Positions 16,295-24,418 of a stretch of DNA of 36,706 nucleotides are shown here, piece after piece. The DNA comes from Alphaproteobacteria bacterium (GTDB taxonomy: Bacteria > Pseudomonadota > Alphaproteobacteria > JAEULC01), in assembly GCA_020846275.1 (NCBI GenBank), contig JADLEG010000083.1, positions 1 through 36,706 of the forward strand. Reading direction: 5' to 3'. The notes beneath the pieces were generated by a model. That model was not told the DNA's origin and did no database searches. It worked only from the letters and a program-made list of their open reading frames with translations. How positions within the stretch are numbered: position 1 is the first letter of the stretch; every line of letters begins with the position of its first letter. The translations under genes were made by a program, and so were the position numbers.

Positions 16295-16687
16295 ATGCAA
16301 CACAATGGCATGTCCCTCCGGCCGGAAGGCGGGCTTCGCCGGGAGCCCAGGTTCGCCGCCCTCTGGCCAGCCCATGTCCGCTGTGGGAACGCCGAGGACG
16401 TGGCTTGCACGCTGCTCGATGTGTCCCCGGGTGGCGCCCGGATCAGGCTGGCCCGATCCATCGCGCTTTCCGAGGAATTCGTGGTCGCGGCCCACGGATT
16501 TGGCGAGGTGCGGGTGAAGTTGCTGGCGCAGCTCGACCTCATCGCGCATCTCGCCTTCCTGGAGGACCCGCAAACGATTGCGCTGCTGATGCAGGCGGTG
16601 CTGCCAGGCTCGGCGGCGATGCCGCCTCCCAGCCAAGCTCCCTGCCCGAGCCTGGGCGATCCCGGCGGCCTGTGCCGTTCGCGCTAG
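16295..16687 (+). CDS. PilZ-domain protein (c-di-GMP binding)
   Basis: 130-aa protein with one PilZ domain. Both c-di-GMP motifs are intact: RxxxR as Arg15-Arg19 (LRREPRF) and D/NxSxxG as Asp42-x-Ser44-x-x-Gly47 (DVSPGGA). It likely acts as a small cytosolic effector for c-di-GMP. The Ala/Pro/Gly tail after about residue 100 is probably disordered. The frame is open upstream to the tRNA; ATG at 16295 or 16310 are the natural starts and no strong ribosome site decides between them. A hairpin starts right after the stop. The degenerate GGDEF protein at 28199 is the only other c-di-GMP-related gene in view. Confidence 0.75.
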   Translation: MQHNGMSLRPEGGLRREPRFAALWPAHVRCGNAEDVACTLLDVSPGGARIRLARSIALSEEFVVAAHGFGEVRVKLLAQLDLIAHLAFLEDPQTIALLMQAVLPGSAAMPPPSQAPCPSLGDPGGLCRSR

Positions 16688-16688
16688 G

Positions 16689-16716
16689 CAGCCCGGGATC
16701 GTGGACCGCCGGGCTG
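16689..16716 (+). terminator. Hairpin after PilZ gene
   Basis: cagcccgg (16689-16696) and ccgggctg (16709-16716) form an 8-bp stem with a 12-nt loop, starting 2 nt past the PilZ stop and followed by tgcttctt. It is a plausible but weak terminator. Confidence 0.5.
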
Positions 16717-16831
16717 TGCTTCTTATGAAACGGCGGACGCCAATCGTCGCGCCTTCCCTCACTTGTCACGGGCCAGATCCCGCGTATGGCCGATAGGTAC
16801 TTGCGTCGGCACTCGACGGGAGGAAAACGGC

Positions 16832-16918
16832 GTGTCGCCCGCTTGGGACTTCATCTTCTGGATCGCCACCGCGCTCATGGTCGCTCTGGTGTGCGGCCGC
16901 GCGCTCGGCGTGTCCTGA
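16832..16918 (+). CDS. Candidate 28-aa single-pass membrane protein
   Basis: Small frame GTG to TGA reading VSPAWDFIFWIATALMVALV and then CGRALGVS. The middle is one hydrophobic helix of about 18 residues. A strong GGGAGG site lies eight to nine bases before the GTG, and the frame is terminated cleanly. It stands alone in the 326-nt space between the PilZ gene and the OYE-type gene, otherwise without a gene. Function unknown; chance cannot be excluded without conservation data. Confidence 0.4.
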   Translation: MSPAWDFIFWIATALMVALVCGRALGVS

Positions 16919-16943
16919 GGCCCCGCACGAGGGCGGGCGAATA

Positions 16944-17001
16944 GGCTATAGTTCGGAGGTCCGGGCGGTCGCCATGCGGCCGCCCTTCCCGACCTATAGC
17001 C
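16944..17001. promoter_or_regulatory. Nested inverted repeat and -10-like box upstream of the OYE-type gene
   Basis: ggctatag (16944-16951) is an exact inverted partner of ctatagcc (16994-17001). Between them gggcgg and ccgccc form a second stem. TATAGT (16947-16952) resembles a -10 box, though no good -35 was found. The right arm ends 12 nt before the ATG. It could be an operator or a 5' leader hairpin. Confidence 0.35.
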
Positions 17002-17013
17002 GGAAGGCCCGCC

Positions 17014-19083
17014 ATGACGACCGCCGCCGCAACCCAGTCCCCGACCGGCAAGGCGCCACGCCGGGATGACCCGCTGCTCCGGCCCCTGCGCATCAAGGGG
17101 CTGGCGCTGCGCAACCGGGTCATGAGCACGAGCCACGCCTCCTCGCTCGACGACGGCGGCATGCCGAAGGAGACCTACCAGCGCTACCACGAGGAGAAGG
17201 CCAAGGGCGGACTGGCGCTCACCATGTTCGGCGGCTCGTCGATGGTCGACGTCGACACGAGCTGGGGCGGCGGCCAGGTCAACGTGGCGACCGACGCGGT
17301 CATTCCCCATTTCCAGTCCTTCTCCGAGCGCGTCCACCGCCAGGGCGCGGCGTTGATGTGCCAGATATCGCACCTCGGCCGCCGCGCCGACTTCATGGCG
17401 ATGAACTGGCTGCCGACCCTCGCCCCTTCCCGCGTGCGCGAGACACAGCACCGCAGCATCCCCAAGGCGATGGACGAGGACGACATCGCACGCGTGGTCA
17501 AGGCCTATGGCGCCGCGGCGCGCCGTTGCAAGGAGGGCGGGCTGGACGGGCTGGAAACCGTCACCGGCGGCCACCTGATCGGGCAGTTCCTCTCGCCGCG
17601 CACCAACCGGCGGACGGACCGCTTCGGCGGCTCGACCGAGAACCGCGCCCGCTTCGCGCTGATGGTGCACGAGGAAATCCGCCGCCAGGTCGGCGACCGC
17701 CATGTCGTGGGCATCCGCTTCGTCGTCGACGAGGGGATCGACGACGGGATCGGCTTCGACGAATGCGTCGCCATCGCGCGGGTGCTCGAGCGCTCCGGCC
17801 TGTTCGATTTCTTCAACTGCATTTTCGGGCGGATGGACACGGACATCGCGCTCTCCGAGCACAACATGCCCGGCATGTCGCAGCCGATCGCCCCGTTCCT
17901 CAAGCCCGTCGCTGCATTCAAGCGCGAGACGAAGCTGCCGGTGTTCCACGCGGCGCGTATATCCGACATCGCCACGGCGCGCCATGCGATCGCCGAGAAC
18001 ATGCTGGACATGGTGGCGATGACGCGAGCGCATTTCGCCGACCCGCAGATCGTCAACAAGCTGATGCGCGGGGAGGAAGAAACGATCCGCCCCTGCGTCG
18101 GCGCCTCGTTCTGCATGTTCAAGCGCGTGGGCTGCATCCACAACCCGGCGACCGGGCGCGAGGAGACCCTGCCCCAACTCGTCGCCCGCTCGGCGAAGCC
18201 GGGCCGCAAGGTCGTGGTGGTCGGGGGCGGGCCGGCCGGGCTGGAAGCCGCGCGCGTCAGCGCCGAGCGCGGCCACAAGGTCGTGCTGTTCGAGGCCGGG
18301 GCAAAGCTCGGCGGCCAGCTTCTGACGGCGGTGCGCGCGACCTGGCGCAAGGACCTGATCGCCATCATCGACTGGCGCGCGGCCGAGCTGGCGCGGCTTG
18401 GCGTCGATACCCGCCTCAACGCCTTTGCCGAGGCCGCGGACGTGCTGGGCGAGAACCCCGACGTGGTGGTCGTCGCTACGGGCGGCATTCCCGATACCGA
18501 GTGGCTGGACGGGATCGAGCACTGCGCCAGCGTCTGGGACGTGCTGGCCGACCCCGGCAAGGTCCGCGACGAGGTGATCGTCTATGACGGCACCGGCCGG
18601 CACGAGGCGGTGTCCTGCGCGCTGCACCTGGCCGAGCAGGGCAGCCGCGTGAAGTTCGTGACCATCGACAACCTGGTGGCGCTGGAGATGGGCTACCACG
18701 AGCGGGTGATCTATCGGAAGCGCTTCGCGCTGAACAACGTCGAAGTGCTGACCGACAACCAGCTTGTCCGCGTGCGCAGCAGCGGCAACCGCCTGGTGGC
18801 AACCTTCCGCCACGAGCTCACCGGGGCGGAGACGGAGCTGAGCGCGCCCCAGGTCGTGTTCGAGCACGGCACGGTGCCGGTGGACGACGTCTATCAGGAC
18901 TTGCGGGGCCGGTCGGCCAACAACGGCGTCACCGACATCGAGCGGCTATTGAAAGGCCAGGCGCAGCAGCCGACGACGGCCGGCAAGGGCCGGTTCGAGC
19001 TGCACCGCATCGGGGACGCCGTGGCCAGCCGCAACGTGCACAGCGCGATCTACGACGCGCTGCGCCTGTGCAAGGATTTGTAG
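17014..19083 (+). CDS. OYE-type FMN/FAD flavoprotein (dienoyl-CoA reductase / N-methylproline demethylase-like)
   Basis: 689-aa two-domain enzyme like trimethylamine dehydrogenase and 2,4-dienoyl-CoA reductase. Residues 1-370 form the Old Yellow Enzyme TIM barrel with FMN (ALMCQISHLGRRAD, GLETVTGGHLIGQFLSP, GGSTENRARF). From about 400 there is an FAD/NAD(P)H domain opening with VVVGGGPAGLEAARVSAERG, followed by LFEAGAKLGGQL. Between them the Fe-S loop reads CVGASFC then GCIHNPATG: the second of the four expected Cys is Ala. From memory, CVGA-type loops occur in N-methylproline (stachydrine) demethylases, which supports that branch over fatty-acid dienoyl reductases. Substrate remains open. 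It converges with the pentapeptide gene, 22 nt apart. Confidence 0.85.
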   Translation: MTTAAATQSPTGKAPRRDDPLLRPLRIKGLALRNRVMSTSHASSLDDGGMPKETYQRYHEEKAKGGLALTMFGGSSMVDVDTSWGGGQVNVATDAVIPHFQSFSERVHRQGAALMCQISHLGRRADFMAMNWLPTLAPSRVRETQHRSIPKAMDEDDIARVVKAYGAAARRCKEGGLDGLETVTGGHLIGQFLSPRTNRRTDRFGGSTENRARFALMVHEEIRRQVGDRHVVGIRFVVDEGIDDGIGFDECVAIARVLERSGLFDFFNCIFGRMDTDIALSEHNMPGMSQPIAPFLKPVAAFKRETKLPVFHAARISDIATARHAIAENMLDMVAMTRAHFADPQIVNKLMRGEEETIRPCVGASFCMFKRVGCIHNPATGREETLPQLVARSAKPGRKVVVVGGGPAGLEAARVSAERGHKVVLFEAGAKLGGQLLTAVRATWRKDLIAIIDWRAAELARLGVDTRLNAFAEAADVLGENPDVVVVATGGIPDTEWLDGIEHCASVWDVLADPGKVRDEVIVYDGTGRHEAVSCALHLAEQGSRVKFVTIDNLVALEMGYHERVIYRKRFALNNVEVLTDNQLVRVRSSGNRLVATFRHELTGAETELSAPQVVFEHGTVPVDDVYQDLRGRSANNGVTDIERLLKGQAQQPTTAGKGRFELHRIGDAVASRNVHSAIYDALRLCKDL

Positions 19084-19105
19084 CCGACGCAACCTGGCAG
19101 GACGG

Positions 19106-20017
19106 CTAGCGGCGCCCGTTAAGGCCGCGCGCGGCGCGCAGCGCCTCGGCATCGACCAGCGCCTCGCGCAGGTCGGCGCGGCTGAGGTCGGCGCCGGCGA
19201 AGCTGGTGCCGCGCAGGTCGGCCGCGATCAGTCGCACATCGGCCATGCTGGCCGAATCCAGGCGGCAATTGCGCAATTCGCTGCCCGAGAGATCAAGATC
19301 GTCGAGCTGCGCGCTGGAGAGGTCGACGCCGCGCAGGGACAGGCGACGGCCTTCCTTGCCGTCGCTGGCGAGCCATCGCGCATGCAATTCCAGCGCGCCG
19401 TGCAGCTCGTCCCGCCCGATCGGCCTGAGCAGCGTCACCACGTTCTGCGCCCATTCCGGCAGCACGCTGCGCGCGTCCTCGGCCCGGGAGAAGTCGGCGC
19501 CCTGTAGCTTGGCGCCGGCGAAGTCCGACCCCGCGAGCGTGCAGCCGTCGAACCGCGCGCCCTGCAGGCTGGCCTCGCGGAAATTGACGTTGGATGCGTT
19601 GACGTTGACCAGCGACGCGTTGTTCATCCGCGCGCCCACGAAGACCGACTGCTCGATCGTCGCGCCATCGAACGATACGACCGGCTCGGTCAACGACACC
19701 GTCTTGCGGTCATAGGACATCACGCGGGTGGCGCGGAACACGGCCTCGCGCGCATCGACCGCCACCAGGCTTGTGCCGGTGAAGTCGCAATTCTCGAATA
19801 CCGTGCGGGCAAGGCTTGCGCGGTCGAGGCACGCGTTGGCGAACGAGCAGTCCATGAACTTCGAGCGGTCGAACACCGCGCCGCGCATGAAGGCGCGCTC
19901 GAACTTGGCGTCGCGCACGACCCGATCGACGATCTTCAGGCCGTCGAGCGCTTCGCCCGAGAATTCCTTGCCGTCGAACTCTCGCTGGGGCCTGACGGCG
20001 TACGCGGCGCCCTTCAT
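19106..20017 (-). CDS. Pentapeptide-repeat protein
   Basis: About 303 aa built largely of A(D/N)LxX-like repeats that fold as a right-handed quadrilateral beta-helix. Clear runs are FREASLQGARFDGCTLAGSD, FAGAKLQGADFSRAEDA, then after an interruption near residues 185-215 (VLPEWAQNVVTLLRPIGRDE), LSLRGVDLSSAQLDDLDLSG and ADLRGTSFAGADLSRADLRE. The non-repeat block may be a helical plug or loop. There is no signal peptide. ATG at 20017 is chosen (AGG eight bases ahead); the frame is open farther upstream but that part lacks repeats. Function unknown; the fold alone does not define a target. Confidence 0.85.
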   Translation of the reverse strand: MKGAAYAVRPQREFDGKEFSGEALDGLKIVDRVVRDAKFERAFMRGAVFDRSKFMDCSFANACLDRASLARTVFENCDFTGTSLVAVDAREAVFRATRVMSYDRKTVSLTEPVVSFDGATIEQSVFVGARMNNASLVNVNASNVNFREASLQGARFDGCTLAGSDFAGAKLQGADFSRAEDARSVLPEWAQNVVTLLRPIGRDELHGALELHARWLASDGKEGRRLSLRGVDLSSAQLDDLDLSGSELRNCRLDSASMADVRLIAADLRGTSFAGADLSRADLREALVDAEALRAARGLNGRR

Positions 20018-20168
20018 GATTTGGCCTGACCCGTTCCGCGCGCATATACCTTCGCGCATGCCATGATTAGCGCGTCCGGCCCTAATTTTCCGTTGAGAGA
20101 CGCTACAACTTGTCGCGGATTTTACGGTAATGCGGCCCATGGGGCCGTGAAGTCGGGCCGGCCGGGAT

Positions 20169-20690
20169 TCAGATCCCAAATACCGCGCAGGTTGTGGTTC
20201 CGTGGCCATAAAGCTTGCCGGCAGCATCGGTCAGCCGGCCCTCGGCGGTAGCGGTGGTGCGCCCGGTGTGAAGAATTCGCCCCTCCGCCCGGACGGCGCC
20301 GGTCGCCTCGGTCAGCGCGCGAACCATGTTCACCTTGATCTCCAGCGTCGCGTATCCCTGGCCCTGCGGCAGGGTCGAATGCACCGCGCAGCCCATGCAG
20401 GAATCCAGAAGGGTCGCGGCATAGCCGCCGTGCACGCTGCCGATCGGGTTGTAGAAGTCGCGCCCCGGCGTGCCCTCGAACACCGCCCTGCCCCGCCCGA
20501 CCTCGACCAGGCGGAAGCGCAGCACCTCCGTGATCGGCGGCGAGGGCAGGCGGCCAGCGATGATCGCTTCCAGGAACGCCAGCCCGCTCATCGAGCGCAG
20601 GGTTTCCAATGGCGGGACGCCGTAGCTGTGGATGGTGGGAGGCGTTCGGTCAGTCACGGCACTTGCGCTGAAGTAGGTTGATTGGATCAT
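20169..20690 (-). CDS. PaaI-type hotdog thioesterase
   Basis: Hydrolyses acyl- or aryl-CoA thioesters in the cytosol. From ATG 20690 the product has 173 aa with one hotdog domain: RDFYNPIGSVHGGYAATLLDS holds the GxVHGG helix start with a family-typical active-site Asp further along (LLDSCMGCAV). ATLEIKVNMVRALTEATG and GRTTATAEGRLTDAAGKLYG are the remaining strands. GTG at 20657 is an alternative start and might be the native one, because the first 11 residues lie in DNA that is less GC-rich. The ATG at 20690 overlaps by 4 nt the stop of the frameshifted reading frame of the upstream gene. Confidence 0.85.
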   Translation of the reverse strand: MIQSTYFSASAVTDRTPPTIHSYGVPPLETLRSMSGLAFLEAIIAGRLPSPPITEVLRFRLVEVGRGRAVFEGTPGRDFYNPIGSVHGGYAATLLDSCMGCAVHSTLPQGQGYATLEIKVNMVRALTEATGAVRAEGRILHTGRTTATAEGRLTDAAGKLYGHGTTTCAVFGI

Positions 20691-20822
20691 CGACGACGAA
20701 GCACAATATCGTTGGAACCCTCCCCTTCGACTAAGTGCCATTGCCCCTTGAGCGTGTCCAAGCTCGGCTGGTTTGTGAAATCAAAATCAACCAGACAATC
20801 TAATTCTTTGGGCTTTTCCCCC
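20687..20822 (-). other. Frameshifted 3' continuation of the upstream two-TM gene
   Basis: Dropping one G from the run of five (complement of 20818-20822) carries the upstream frame past its TGA at 20787 for 43 more codons to TGA at 20687. The added peptide looks like real protein: KPKELDCLVDFDFTNQPSLD followed by TLKGQWHLVEGEGSNDIVL. LKGQWHL echoes LKGDWVL in the intact part, as at the two ends of a closed beta-barrel. The stop overlaps the thioesterase ATG (ATGA). Sequencing error, a true mutation or slippage at the G run are all possible. Confidence 0.6.
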
Positions 20823-21314
20823 TTTCTCACCAACAATGCTTGTTTGGCTTACATAGCTAAGCCTTCCCTTATCAAGATATATTCCTTGAGCTCTCCACTC
20901 AATATCTCTTCCTTCTTTCGATTTCCATGTACCATCAATGAAGAGGAAGCCGCTATCTCGATTGATGGCTATGCGCGCGGTGCCAGGGATATTTTCCCCA
21001 GTTGGCGCCGTTGCGGCTAGCACCCAATCTCCTTTCAATCTCTTGCGGAGCTTTCGGAGGCCGTCGTCTTTGAGCGGTGGCAACAGAATTGGCGTAAGGA
21101 GCAGCAGGCCAAGGTATAGGGCAGCAGCACCGGAAGCTTTCAATTGGCTGTCTGAGAGATCTTTCGTGGCCGAACCACCTATCCTCTCGAGCGTCTTGCC
21201 AATCGGTACAGTAAGATCGACTTGGATGGCGCTGCCGGCGGCCGCCACGCCAATACACAGCAGGATCGTTATCAGCATCGGAACGATCATTATGGTGTAG
21301 AATCTCAAATACAT
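20787..21314 (-). CDS. Two-TM protein with beta-rich cytoplasmic domain (Cap15/S-2TMbeta-like?), low GC
   Basis: 175 aa as read, about 208 aa if the frameshift at 20818-20822 is corrected. TM1 is about residues 8-29 (IMIVPMLITILLCIGVAAAG), TM2 about 64-81 (AAALYLGLLLLTPILLPPL). Then LRKRLKGDWVLAA opens a beta-strand-rich domain with alternating hydrophobics (GTARIAINRDSGFLFIDGTW). Two helices plus a small beta-barrel recall the S-2TMbeta/Cap15 membrane effectors of CBASS defence, but no CD-NTase is nearby, so this is only a shape resemblance. Start ATG 21314 has a strong GGGGGGAG site. Local GC is low: 24 of 60 bases in 20821-20880. It is probably acquired DNA. Confidence 0.7.
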   Translation of the reverse strand: MYLRFYTIMIVPMLITILLCIGVAAAGSAIQVDLTVPIGKTLERIGGSATKDLSDSQLKASGAAALYLGLLLLTPILLPPLKDDGLRKLRKRLKGDWVLAATAPTGENIPGTARIAINRDSGFLFIDGTWKSKEGRDIEWRAQGIYLDKGRLSYVSQTSIVGEKGGKAQRIRLSG

Positions 21315-21428
21315 GTCTCCCCCCTCGCCACGGTCCCGGCATCTCCCTAAAATGCTAATATTACTAGTTTGCGTTCGGATTGTCTCTGCTCCTAAGTGTG
21401 GCGTCTTGAGCTAGGCACCCAGGCCCCA

Positions 21429-22277
21429 ATGATTTGCCTACTCTCCTGGAACATCCAATACGGCAAGGGCTGCGACGGCCGGATCGATCTGCGGCGCATC
21501 GCCGAGGTGGCGCGCGCGCGCGGACCGGTCGACGTGCTGTGCCTGCAGGAAATCGCGATCAACTATGCCGAGATGGGCGGCGGCGAAACGGTCGACCAGG
21601 CGGCGGAACTGGCCGCGCTCTTTCCCGGCTACGCGCCGGTGTTCGGCGCCGGCGTCGATGCGCAGGCCCCGGCCGGCCGGCGGCGCTTCGGCAACATGAT
21701 CCTGTCGCGCCTGCCCGTGCTGGACGCCGCCACGCATCTGCTGCCGCGCCCGGCCGAACCCGGCACCATCCACATGCCGCGCGCGGCCCTGGTGTGCCTG
21801 ATCGGCGCACCGGGAAGCGCGGTGCTCCGCGTCATGACCACGCATCTGGAGTTCCATTCCGAGAACCAGCGCCTTGCCCAGACGGCGCGGCTACGCGCGA
21901 TTCATGACGAGGCGACCGCGAACGATCGCGCGCCACCGGCGCCCGGCCCGGGGCCCTATGCCCCCCTGCCCGCGGCGCGCGGCGCGGTGCTGTGCGGCGA
22001 TTTCAACTTCGAGGTCGCGAGCGTGCCCTACCAGACCATGCTTGCGCCCTTCGCCGACGGCACCCCGCCCCTGGTCGACGCCTGGAGGGCGCGCCACGGC
22101 GCGCGCCCGCACGACCCGACCTGCGGCATCTTCGACCGCGCGCAATGGAAGCAGGGACCGCACGCGCGGGACTTCTGGTTCGTGTCGGCCGAGCTTGCCC
22201 CATCGATCGTCGATATTGCGGTGAATACGGAGACCGACGCCTCGGATCACCAGCCGGTCTGGCTGACCCTGGCCTAG
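21429..22277 (+). CDS. Endonuclease/exonuclease/phosphatase family protein
   Basis: 282-aa metal-dependent hydrolase of the DNase I-like fold. The signature residues are all visible: SWNIQYGKG (Asn), VLCLQEI (metal Glu), TTHLEFHSENQRLAQTARL (catalytic His), LCGDFNFEV (Asp, Asn) and ASDHQPVWLTL (terminal Asp-His). There is no signal peptide. Substrate could be nucleic acid, a phospholipid or an inositol phosphate and cannot be told apart here. ATG at 21429 gives MICLLSWNIQ, the natural start; a GTG at 21396 adds 11 unlikely residues. The upstream DNA (21315-21428) is AT-rich and probably holds its promoter and that of the divergent two-TM gene. Confidence 0.88.
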   Translation: MICLLSWNIQYGKGCDGRIDLRRIAEVARARGPVDVLCLQEIAINYAEMGGGETVDQAAELAALFPGYAPVFGAGVDAQAPAGRRRFGNMILSRLPVLDAATHLLPRPAEPGTIHMPRAALVCLIGAPGSAVLRVMTTHLEFHSENQRLAQTARLRAIHDEATANDRAPPAPGPGPYAPLPAARGAVLCGDFNFEVASVPYQTMLAPFADGTPPLVDAWRARHGARPHDPTCGIFDRAQWKQGPHARDFWFVSAELAPSIVDIAVNTETDASDHQPVWLTLA

Positions 22278-22284
22278 GGCCGCA

Positions 22285-22476
22285 TTGACGCTCGACATCA
22301 CCCTCATCCTGCTCGCCCTCGCCGGGGCGCTGCTGGGATTCTCGATCCTGCAGGTGCGCCGGCCGCACGAGCCCGGCAACCCGCGACTGATCGATTGGCA
22401 CTACGTCATGTTTCCCGCGATCGTGCTGACCGGCCTTCTCGCGCTGCATGCCGTGATGCTGGTCCTCGGCCGCTGA
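22285..22476 (+). CDS. Small two-TM hypothetical protein
   Basis: 63 aa starting at TTG 22285, seven bases past the stop of the nuclease-like gene, so likely co-transcribed. TM1 is [18 protein letters not shown], followed by a basic-polar loop ([16 protein letters not shown]), and TM2 is [20 protein letters not shown]. No family recognised. No ATG lies near the N-terminus. Confidence 0.65.
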   Translation: MTLDITLILLALAGALLGFSILQVRRPHEPGNPRLIDWHYVMFPAIVLTGLLALHAVMLVLGR

Positions 22477-22511
22477 GCCCCGTGAAATCGCTTGTTGCTG
22501 GCGCCGTCCCC

Positions 22512-22529
22512 CCGTAATAATTCTGTCAT
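22512..22529 (+). promoter_or_regulatory. Candidate PhoB box upstream of phnD
   Basis: CCGTAATAATTCTGTCAT fits the 7-4-7 Pho box pattern CTGTCAT-AWAW-CTGTCAY: the first half matches at five of seven positions, the spacer is AATT, and the second half is perfect. It lies 45 nt before the phnD ATG. AATAAT (22516-22521) inside it resembles a -10 box, 18 nt after TTGTTG (22492-22497). Confidence 0.6.
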
Positions 22530-22574
22530 CGTTCCAATCGTTTCGACCGAACAATGATCCTCGGGGAGGAGTTC

Positions 22575-23630
22575 ATGTCGACTGGTATGTGGCGCGCGGC
22601 GGGTCTGGCCGCCGTCGTCGGGGCAATCGGCTTTGCGACGCAGGCCGACGCCCAGCAGGCCTGCAAGAATCGCGGCCATCTGGACACCGTCTATTGCGAC
22701 GACAACGGCGACCTCGTCGCCGACCTGCCGGCCGACAAGAAGAAGCTCCGGAACCCGTCGACCCTGGTGTTCGCCTATTCGCCGGTCGAGGATCCGGCGG
22801 TCTACGAGAACATCTTCAAGCCCTTCACCGAATACCTCGGCAAGTGCGCGGCCAAGAAGGTCGTCTACTACGCCGTCCAGTCCAACTCCGCCGAGATCGA
22901 GGCGATGCGGTCGGGACGCCTGCACGTCGCCGGCTTCTCGACCGGCCCGACCGGGTTCGCGGTCAACATGGCCGGCGCCATTCCCTTCGCCGCCAAGGGC
23001 ACGGCCGCGGAGTACCGCGCCTACCGCCTGGCGGTCGTGGTCAAGGCCGACAGCCCCTACCAGAAGCTGACCGACCTGAAGGGCAAGAAGGTCGGCCACA
23101 CCGCGGCCTCCTCGAACTCGGGCAACCTGGCGCCCCGCGCGCTGTTCCCCGCCCTGGGCGTGACGCCGGAGAAGGACTACGCGGTCGTGTATTCCGGCGG
23201 GCACGACAAATCGATCCTCGGCGTGATCTCCGGCGACTACGACGCGGGGACGATCGCCTCGGACGTGATGGAGCGCATGATCACGCGCGGCACGATCAAG
23301 AAGGAACAGATCCGCGTCATCTACCAGAGCGCGCCGTTCCCGACCTCGTCCTTCGCCTACGCCCACGACCTCGAGCCGGCGCTCGCCGAGAAGCTGAAGA
23401 AGTGCTTCTACGACTTCCGCTTCACCCCGGAGATGACCAAGGAGTTCAACGGCGACGACCGCTTCTACCCGATCTCCTACAAGAAGGACTGGGAAGTCGT
23501 GCGCACGGTCGCGGAGGCCAGCGGCACGCCTTACAACAAGACCCAGTACGAGAAGGAATCCGAGGCGGAGCGCCAGGCCGAGCTCAAGAAGGCCCAGGAG
23601 AAGCTGCAGCAACAGCAGAAGAAGCCGTGA
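22575..23630 (+). CDS. phnD: Phosphonate/phosphate ABC transporter substrate-binding protein
   Basis: Periplasmic binding protein that captures phosphonate, phosphite or phosphate and delivers it to the permease. 351 aa: signal peptide to about residue 26 ([15 protein letters not shown]), an N-terminal insert with two Cys, then the PhnD core: [60 protein letters not shown]. The serines and threonines after KVGHT and the YSPVED loop occupy the usual ligand pocket. The C-terminus is an unusual Glu/Lys/Gln helix (about 325-351). The ATG at 22575 follows GGGGAGGAG. The candidate Pho box upstream suggests induction by phosphate starvation. GTGA overlaps phnC. Confidence 0.92.
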   Translation: MSTGMWRAAGLAAVVGAIGFATQADAQQACKNRGHLDTVYCDDNGDLVADLPADKKKLRNPSTLVFAYSPVEDPAVYENIFKPFTEYLGKCAAKKVVYYAVQSNSAEIEAMRSGRLHVAGFSTGPTGFAVNMAGAIPFAAKGTAAEYRAYRLAVVVKADSPYQKLTDLKGKKVGHTAASSNSGNLAPRALFPALGVTPEKDYAVVYSGGHDKSILGVISGDYDAGTIASDVMERMITRGTIKKEQIRVIYQSAPFPTSSFAYAHDLEPALAEKLKKCFYDFRFTPEMTKEFNGDDRFYPISYKKDWEVVRTVAEASGTPYNKTQYEKESEAERQAELKKAQEKLQQQQKKP

Positions 23631-24418
23631 CCGTCCGGACCAATGGCGTGGAGGGCGCGGCCGAAAGCCGCGCCCTCGTGCTTCGCAAGCTCAGCAAGGA
23701 ATACGTGCGCGGCAAGCCGGTCCTGCGCGACGTCTCGATCGCGTTCGCCGGATCGGGCCTGACCGCGATCATCGGCCCGTCGGGCACCGGCAAGAGCACG
23801 CTGATCCGCTGCGTCAACCGGCTGGTCGAGCCGAGCGCCGGCGAGATCCTGTTCCTGGGCCAGGACCTGGCGCGGCTGCGCGGCCGTGCGCTGCGCGGCG
23901 CACGCCGGCGCATCGGCATGGTGTTCCAGGAATACAACCTGGTCGAGCGCCTGACCGCGCTGGAGAACGTGCTGTGCGGGCGTCTCGGCTACGTGTCGCC
24001 GCTGCGCGCCTGGCTCCGGCGCTTCCCGCAGGAGGACATCGATGCGGCGTTCGACCTGCTGGAAGCCGTGGGGCTGGCCGATCGCGCGGGCCAGCGCGCC
24101 GATGCGCTGTCCGGCGGGCAACGCCAGCGCATCGGCATCGCCCGCGCGCTGATGCAGCGGCCCGACCTGCTGCTGGCGGACGAGCCCACCTCCTCGCTCG
24201 ATCCCAAGACCTCGGTCGAGATCATGGAGTTGATCGTCGACTTGGCCGGCCAGCGCGGCATCCCGGTCATCGTCAACATCCACAACGTCGAGCTGGCGCG
24301 GCGCTTCGCGCAGCGGGTGATCGGCATGACCGGCGGATCGGTGGTGTTCGACGGGCCGCCCGACGCGCTGCGCGACGAGCACCTGAAGCAGATCTACGGC
24401 GGCGAGGCCTGGCTTTGA
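23627..24418 (+). CDS. phnC: Phosphonate ABC transporter ATP-binding protein
   Basis: ATPase that powers the phosphonate importer at the inner membrane. 263 aa from GTG 23627, which overlaps the phnD stop as GTGA. Walker A is GPSGTGKST, the signature [15 protein letters not shown], Walker [14 protein letters not shown]-loop [17 protein letters not shown] and switch His in NIHNVELA. The PhnC-specific [13 protein letters not shown] segment is present. No start other than GTG has suitable spacing. It is second of four tightly overlapping genes. Confidence 0.94.
   Translation: MTVRTNGVEGAAESRALVLRKLSKEYVRGKPVLRDVSIAFAGSGLTAIIGPSGTGKSTLIRCVNRLVEPSAGEILFLGQDLARLRGRALRGARRRIGMVFQEYNLVERLTALENVLCGRLGYVSPLRAWLRRFPQEDIDAAFDLLEAVGLADRAGQRADALSGGQRQRIGIARALMQRPDLLLADEPTSSLDPKTSVEIMELIVDLAGQRGIPVIVNIHNVELARRFAQRVIGMTGGSVVFDGPPDALRDEHLKQIYGGEAWL

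Noticed and set aside
16759..18867. 702-residue minus-strand open frame opposite the OYE-type gene
   Set aside because: It is the shadow of a GC-rich gene: no recognisable domain, Arg/His/Val/Asp-biased composition, and the plus strand carries clear flavoprotein motifs.
20687..21314. Complete CBASS defence operon
   Set aside because: Only an effector-like shape is seen; neighbours are a thioesterase and a nuclease-like protein, with no CD-NTase, Cap2 or Cap3.
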